Position numbers and translations under genes: made by a program. This document shows, piece after piece, positions 13,266 through 16,805 of a DNA stretch of 16,805 bases. This stretch comes from Hyphomicrobiales bacterium (GTDB taxonomy: Bacteria; Pseudomonadota; Alphaproteobacteria; Parvibaculales; Parvibaculaceae), in NCBI GenBank assembly GCA_015655095.1, contig JAATFR010000295.1, forward strand, positions 1 through 16,805, in the 5' to 3' direction. Position 1 is the stretch's first letter. Every line of letters begins with the position of its first letter. Under the pieces are notes generated by a model. It was given only the letters and a program-made list of their open reading frames with translations, was not told the DNA's origin and did not search any database.

Positions 13266-15446
13266 ATGTCGGAACTGCTGCTCGAACTTTTCTCGGAAGA
13301 AATCCCCGCCCGGATGCAGAAGCGCGCGAGCGAGGATCTGCAGCGGCTCATGCTCGAAGGGCTGAAGGAAGCGGGCGTGGAGCCCGCAGCCGCCCGCGCT
13401 TTCGTGACGCCGCGCCGCCTGACCCTGCTGCTCGAGGGCCTGCCCGCGCGCACGCCCGATACGTGTGAGGAAAAGAAGGGCCCTAAGGTTGGCGCGCCGG
13501 AACAGGCCATTCAGGGCTTTCTGCGCGGCGCGGGCCTCGCCTCGATTGAAGAGGCGCAGATACAGGAAGACAAGAAGGGCGCCTTCTATATCGCCACGAT
13601 TGAAAAGCCGGGGCGGGCCACGGCGGACGTGATCGCCGCGCTTGTACCGCAGATCATACGTTCCTTTCCATGGCCGAAATCCATGCGCTGGGGCACGCGG
13701 ACGTTGCGCTGGGTAAGGCCGCTGCAATCGATCCTGTGCCTGTTCGCGGGCGAGATCGTGCCTTTCGAGATCGAGGGCATCGTGGTCGGGGATGTGACGC
13801 GCGGCCACCGCTTCATGGCGCCGGAAAGCTTCAGCGTCGCCAATTTCGATGATTATGTGGCGAAGCTTTACAGCGCGAAAGTTATCCTCGATTCAGCCGA
13901 GCGCGCGCGGATCATTCGCGCTGGCGCGAAAGAGCTTGCGCAAGAGGCCGGGCTGCAGCTTGTCGAGGACGAGGCGCTGATCGCGGAAGTGGCCGGGCTC
14001 GTCGAATGGCCGGTGCCGCTGCTGGGGGCGATCGACGATGAATTCATGGCGGTGCCGCAGGAGGTGCTGACCTCGACCATGCGCGCCAACCAGAAATATT
14101 TCGCGCTGACCTATGGCAACGGCAAGCTTGCGCCGCGCTTCGTGGTGGTGGCGAACCTGATCGCGGAAGATGGCGGCAAGGCCATCGTCAACGGCAATGA
14201 GCGCGTGCTGCGCGCCCGCTTCTCCGATGCCCGCTTCCTGTGGGAGCAGGACAAGAAGGTGCGCCTTGAAGACCGCCTGCCGCAGCTTGAGAAAGTGGTG
14301 TTCCAGGCGCAACTGGGCACAGTGCGCGAGAAGGCCGAGCGGATCGTAAGGCTGGCGCGCGAGCTTGCGGCCTTTGTGCCGGGGGCTGATGCGGACAAGG
14401 CGGAAATCGCAGGCGGTCTCGCCAAGGCCGATCTCGTCACCGGCATGGTGGGCGAGTTCCCCGAACTGCAAGGCCTGATGGGGAGCTATTATGCAAAGGC
14501 GGACGGCCTCGGCGACGAGATTGCCGACGCTATTGCCGAACATTATTCGCCGGTCGGGCCGTCCGACGATGTGCCCGAAAGCCCGCTCGGCAAGGTCATC
14601 GCGCTGGCGGACAAGATCGATACGCTGACCGGATTCTGGGCGATAGACGAGAAGCCGACCGGATCGAAAGATCCGTACGCGTTGCGGCGCGCGGCGCTGG
14701 GCATCGTCCGGATCATTCTGGATGGACATGTACGTATAAATCTATTGCAGCAGATCTTGGCGGCAATTGGCAACATTGACCGCTATACCTTGAATTCCCT
14801 TGCAGAACAGCAAGCCTCTGTTGTCTTTGAGGCGCAAAATCTTGGTCTGCCACATATAAAGGAACAGTTATATTCGATAGATCTTGGGGGGGAATATGAA
14901 GGTCGTTACGAATCAATTAGCAAAAGTCTTCTTTTATTCTTTATTGATCGCCTGAAAGTCTATCTGCGTGATCGCGGCGCACGGCATGATCTGGTGGATG
15001 CGGTGTTTGCGCTCGAAGGCCAGGATGACCTCGTGCTGATCGTGAAGCGGGTGGAGGCGCTGGGCGCTTTCCTTGCAACGGAAGATGGCGCGAACCTGCT
15101 CGCGGGCTACAAGCGCGCATCGAACATTCTGCGGATCGAGGAAAAGAAGGACGGGGTTTCTTTTGATGGAGCGCCTGAGACTTCACTTTTCGTGCAGGAC
15201 GAGGAGCGCGCTCTTGCCGAAGCGATCAGCAAGGCAGTGGCCGATGCGAAAAAAGCCGTGGCGGCCGAGGATTTCGTCGGGGCCATGTCCGGGCTCGCCT
15301 TGTTGCGCGGGCCGGTTGACGCCTTCTTTGACAAGGTGACAGTCAATGCCGAAGACACAACCTTGCGCGCCAACCGCCTGAAGTTGCTGGCGCGCATCCG
15401 CGCCGCGCTTAACGAAGTGGCGGATTTTTCAAAGATCGAGGGATAG
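13266..15446 (+). CDS. glyS: Glycyl-tRNA synthetase beta subunit
   Basis: The beta chain of tetrameric glycyl-tRNA synthetase, which recognises tRNA(Gly) and is needed for charging. The 726-aa product begins MSELLLELFSEEIPARMQKR, the family N-terminus. It continues with FVTPRRLTLLLEGLP, PKSMRWG, GHRFM, the QKYFALTYGNGKLAPRFVVVANL block, ARFSDARFLWEQDKK, the HD-type region AEHYSPVGPSDDVPESPLG and LADKIDTLTGFWAIDEKPTGSKDPYALRRAALG, and a C-terminal DALR-type anticodon-binding part (YKRASNIL onward). Bases 14731-14950 (about residues 489-562) have about 40 % GC, against 65-68 % in flanking 60-base samples, with rare-type codons such as ATA and TTA. The frame is unbroken through it. The alternative ATG 13260 would add two residues. 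Confidence 0.96.
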   Translation: MSELLLELFSEEIPARMQKRASEDLQRLMLEGLKEAGVEPAAARAFVTPRRLTLLLEGLPARTPDTCEEKKGPKVGAPEQAIQGFLRGAGLASIEEAQIQEDKKGAFYIATIEKPGRATADVIAALVPQIIRSFPWPKSMRWGTRTLRWVRPLQSILCLFAGEIVPFEIEGIVVGDVTRGHRFMAPESFSVANFDDYVAKLYSAKVILDSAERARIIRAGAKELAQEAGLQLVEDEALIAEVAGLVEWPVPLLGAIDDEFMAVPQEVLTSTMRANQKYFALTYGNGKLAPRFVVVANLIAEDGGKAIVNGNERVLRARFSDARFLWEQDKKVRLEDRLPQLEKVVFQAQLGTVREKAERIVRLARELAAFVPGADADKAEIAGGLAKADLVTGMVGEFPELQGLMGSYYAKADGLGDEIADAIAEHYSPVGPSDDVPESPLGKVIALADKIDTLTGFWAIDEKPTGSKDPYALRRAALGIVRIILDGHVRINLLQQILAAIGNIDRYTLNSLAEQQASVVFEAQNLGLPHIKEQLYSIDLGGEYEGRYESISKSLLLFFIDRLKVYLRDRGARHDLVDAVFALEGQDDLVLIVKRVEALGAFLATEDGANLLAGYKRASNILRIEEKKDGVSFDGAPETSLFVQDEERALAEAISKAVADAKKAVAAEDFVGAMSGLALLRGPVDAFFDKVTVNAEDTTLRANRLKLLARIRAALNEVADFSKIEG
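14731..14950 (+). other. AT-rich, atypical-codon patch inside glyS
   Basis: Counted by hand, 89 of 220 bases are G or C (about 40 %), while sampled flanks at 14341-14400 and 15001-15060 are 68 % and 65 %. The patch encodes a segment between the HD-type region and the anticodon-binding end of GlyS. It is in frame, with no stop and no target-site duplication or long inverted repeat that I can see. Confidence 0.8.
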
Positions 15447-15475
15447 GTCGCAAGGATCATGTTAAAAAATCAAAG

Positions 15476-15504
15476 TTGACGGAAACCTTCTATAAGGACT
15501 ATCC
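15476..15504 (+). promoter_or_regulatory. Candidate promoter for ppdK
   Basis: TTGACG (15476-15481), a 17-base spacer and CTATCC (15499-15504) in the glyS-ppdK gap, within a locally AT-rich stretch. The leader to ATG 15593 would be about 80 bases. The gap (15447-15592) has no clear terminator for glyS. Confidence 0.45.
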
Positions 15505-15592
15505 GCGTGCTGGCAGGCGGCGGAGATAAAGACTGAGTACATCCCGTTTTCTGCCCAGAGCGGCGGCGGTGGTGTTAGTGGAGAGGCGGGGC

Positions 15593-16805
15593 ATGAGTCA
15601 GAGCGCGAAGTGGGTCTACAGTTTCGGTGATGGCAAGGCGGAAGGAAGTGCTGCCATGCGCAACCTTCTGGGCGGCAAGGGCGCGAATCTTGCCGAAATG
15701 TCCAACCTTGGGCTGCCGGTGCCGCCGGGCTTCACCATCACGACAGAACTTTGCACGGCTTATTATGCCAATAACCGTCAGTATCCTGATGGATTGCGCG
15801 GCGAGGTCGAAACGGCTCTTGCCGATGTAGGCAAGGCGGTCGGGGCAAGCTTCGGTGACCCCGTTCGCCCGCTACTGGTATCGGTGCGCTCGGGCGCGCG
15901 CGCGTCCATGCCCGGTATGATGGATACGGTGCTGAACCTCGGCCTCAATGACGAGACGGTGGAGGGGCTGGCCCGCAATTCCAACGACCCCCGCTTCGCC
16001 TATGACAGCTATCGTCGCTTTATCCAGATGTATTCGGACGTGGTGCTGGGTGTCGAGCATCACAATTTCGAAGAGATCCTAGAGTATTTCAAGGAAGACC
16101 TTGGCATTTCTCTCGATACGGAACTTTCAGCCAATGACTGGAAGGAAGTGATTGCGCGCTACAAGAAGCGCGTTGAGGAAGAGCTGGGCGAGCCCTTCCC
16201 GCAGGATGTGACGGCGCAATTGTGGGGCGCCATCGGCGCGGTGTTCGGCTCATGGCGCAACGCGCGGGCCGAAACCTACCGGCGGCTCCACAATATTCCA
16301 GAAAGCTGGGGCACCGCCGTTAACGTGCAGGCCATGGTGTTCGGCAATATGGGTGACACCAGCGCGACCGGCGTCGCCTTCACCCGCAATCCCTCCACCG
16401 GCGAGTTCGCGCTCTATGGCGAGTTCCTCGTCAATGCGCAGGGCGAGGATGTGGTCGCAGGCATCCGCACGCCCCAGTCCCTGACAGAGATTTCGCGTAT
16501 TGCGGCCAAGGACACGAAGCCTTCGATGGAGAAGGCGCTGCCGGAGGTTTTCTCTGAGCTGGTCGCGGTGTTCGACCGGCTCGAAAAACATTACCGCGAC
16601 ATGCAGGACGTCGAATTCACGGTGCAGGAGGGCAAGCTCTGGATGCTCCAGTGCCGCTCGGGCAAGCGCACCGCGCGCGCCGCTCTGGAGGGGGCTCTCG
16701 ACAGGGGCGCGGGAGCGCTTATCCGCGAGGAGGAAGCGATTGCGCGCAGCGCGGCGCAGTCGCTAGACCAGTTTGTGCATCCGACGCGTGCTCACAATGC
16801 GGCGG
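15593..16805 (+). CDS. ppdK: Pyruvate, phosphate dikinase (N-terminal 404 residues; continues past window)
   Basis: Interconverts pyruvate + ATP + Pi and PEP + AMP + PPi, linking pyruvate to gluconeogenesis. The visible part, from ATG 15593 with GAGAGG at 15581-15586, starts WVYSFGDGKAEGSAAMRNLL then GGKGANLAEMSNLGLPVPPGF, the ATP-grasp nucleotide-binding domain. It continues with VSVRSGARASMPGMMDTVLN, ATGVAFTRNPSTGE, YGEFLVNAQGEDVVAGIRTP and WMLQCRSGKRTARAA, all PPDK-specific. Family members usually read QTR where this has QCR. The reading frame is unbroken to base 16805. The catalytic-His and PEP-binding domains lie beyond the window. The gene follows glyS by 146 bp with its own candidate promoter. 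Confidence 0.97.
   Translation, partial: MSQSAKWVYSFGDGKAEGSAAMRNLLGGKGANLAEMSNLGLPVPPGFTITTELCTAYYANNRQYPDGLRGEVETALADVGKAVGASFGDPVRPLLVSVRSGARASMPGMMDTVLNLGLNDETVEGLARNSNDPRFAYDSYRRFIQMYSDVVLGVEHHNFEEILEYFKEDLGISLDTELSANDWKEVIARYKKRVEEELGEPFPQDVTAQLWGAIGAVFGSWRNARAETYRRLHNIPESWGTAVNVQAMVFGNMGDTSATGVAFTRNPSTGEFALYGEFLVNAQGEDVVAGIRTPQSLTEISRIAAKDTKPSMEKALPEVFSELVAVFDRLEKHYRDMQDVEFTVQEGKLWMLQCRSGKRTARAALEGALDRGAGALIREEEAIARSAAQSLDQFVHPTRAHNAA

Noticed and set aside
1..16805. A novel defence, mobile or secondary-metabolite system
   Set aside because: All large genes belong to known core families. No integrase, transposase, att repeat, CRISPR repeat, toxin-antitoxin pair or biosynthetic cluster was seen on either strand.

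Overview
The window reads as a gene-dense, GC-rich (roughly 60-65 %) stretch of an alphaproteobacterial chromosome, most likely Hyphomicrobiales (Rhizobiales) or a near relative. The evidence is gene content and order: electron-transfer flavoprotein-ubiquinone oxidoreductase, TPR lipoprotein and ispE in series, a convergent long-chain polyprenyl diphosphate synthase, DUF2007 and tRNA1(Val) methyltransferase, an S49 peptidase, split glycyl-tRNA synthetase (glyQ/glyS) and pyruvate phosphate dikinase. Genus and species cannot be read from the sequence. There is no tRNA, rRNA, insertion sequence, phage gene, CRISPR array or toxin/defence cassette that I can see. This is a core region.

Left block (1-3826, minus strand). 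Reading leftward from 3826: an unusual family-4-like uracil-DNA glycosylase, a soluble lytic transglycosylase (slt), a MoaB-type molybdopterin protein, and mscL, which runs off the window edge. All four are co-oriented with short gaps, so they may share transcripts. An AT-rich strip at 2925-3000 separates udg from the likely slt start.

Middle block (3827-8577, plus strand). From a divergent intergenic region come ETF-QO, a TPR lipoprotein and ispE, which has a TTG start behind a strong Shine-Dalgarno. ispE ends in a 7-bp tail-to-tail overlap with ispB (8571-9635, minus). Together these cover an early step of isoprenoid precursor synthesis, the quinone side chain, and an enzyme that reduces ubiquinone.

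Right block (9769-16805, plus strand). DUF2007 and trmN6 overlap by 4 bp. Next comes an S49 peptidase gene with one in-frame TGA in an otherwise intact frame. It is followed by a small one-TM protein, a strong intrinsic-terminator-like hairpin, glyQ (GTG start), glyS and ppdK (cut by the window end).

I found no convincing undescribed multi-gene system. The observations most worth checking are: (1) the single nonsense codon in the S49 peptidase; (2) a uracil-DNA glycosylase that appears to lack two of the four Fe-S cysteines; (3) a ~220-bp segment inside glyS at about 40 % GC in a ~65 % GC gene; (4) a tandem-hairpin leader, one hairpin with a U-run, between a candidate promoter and the glyQ start; and (5) a lysine-rich insert in Slt.
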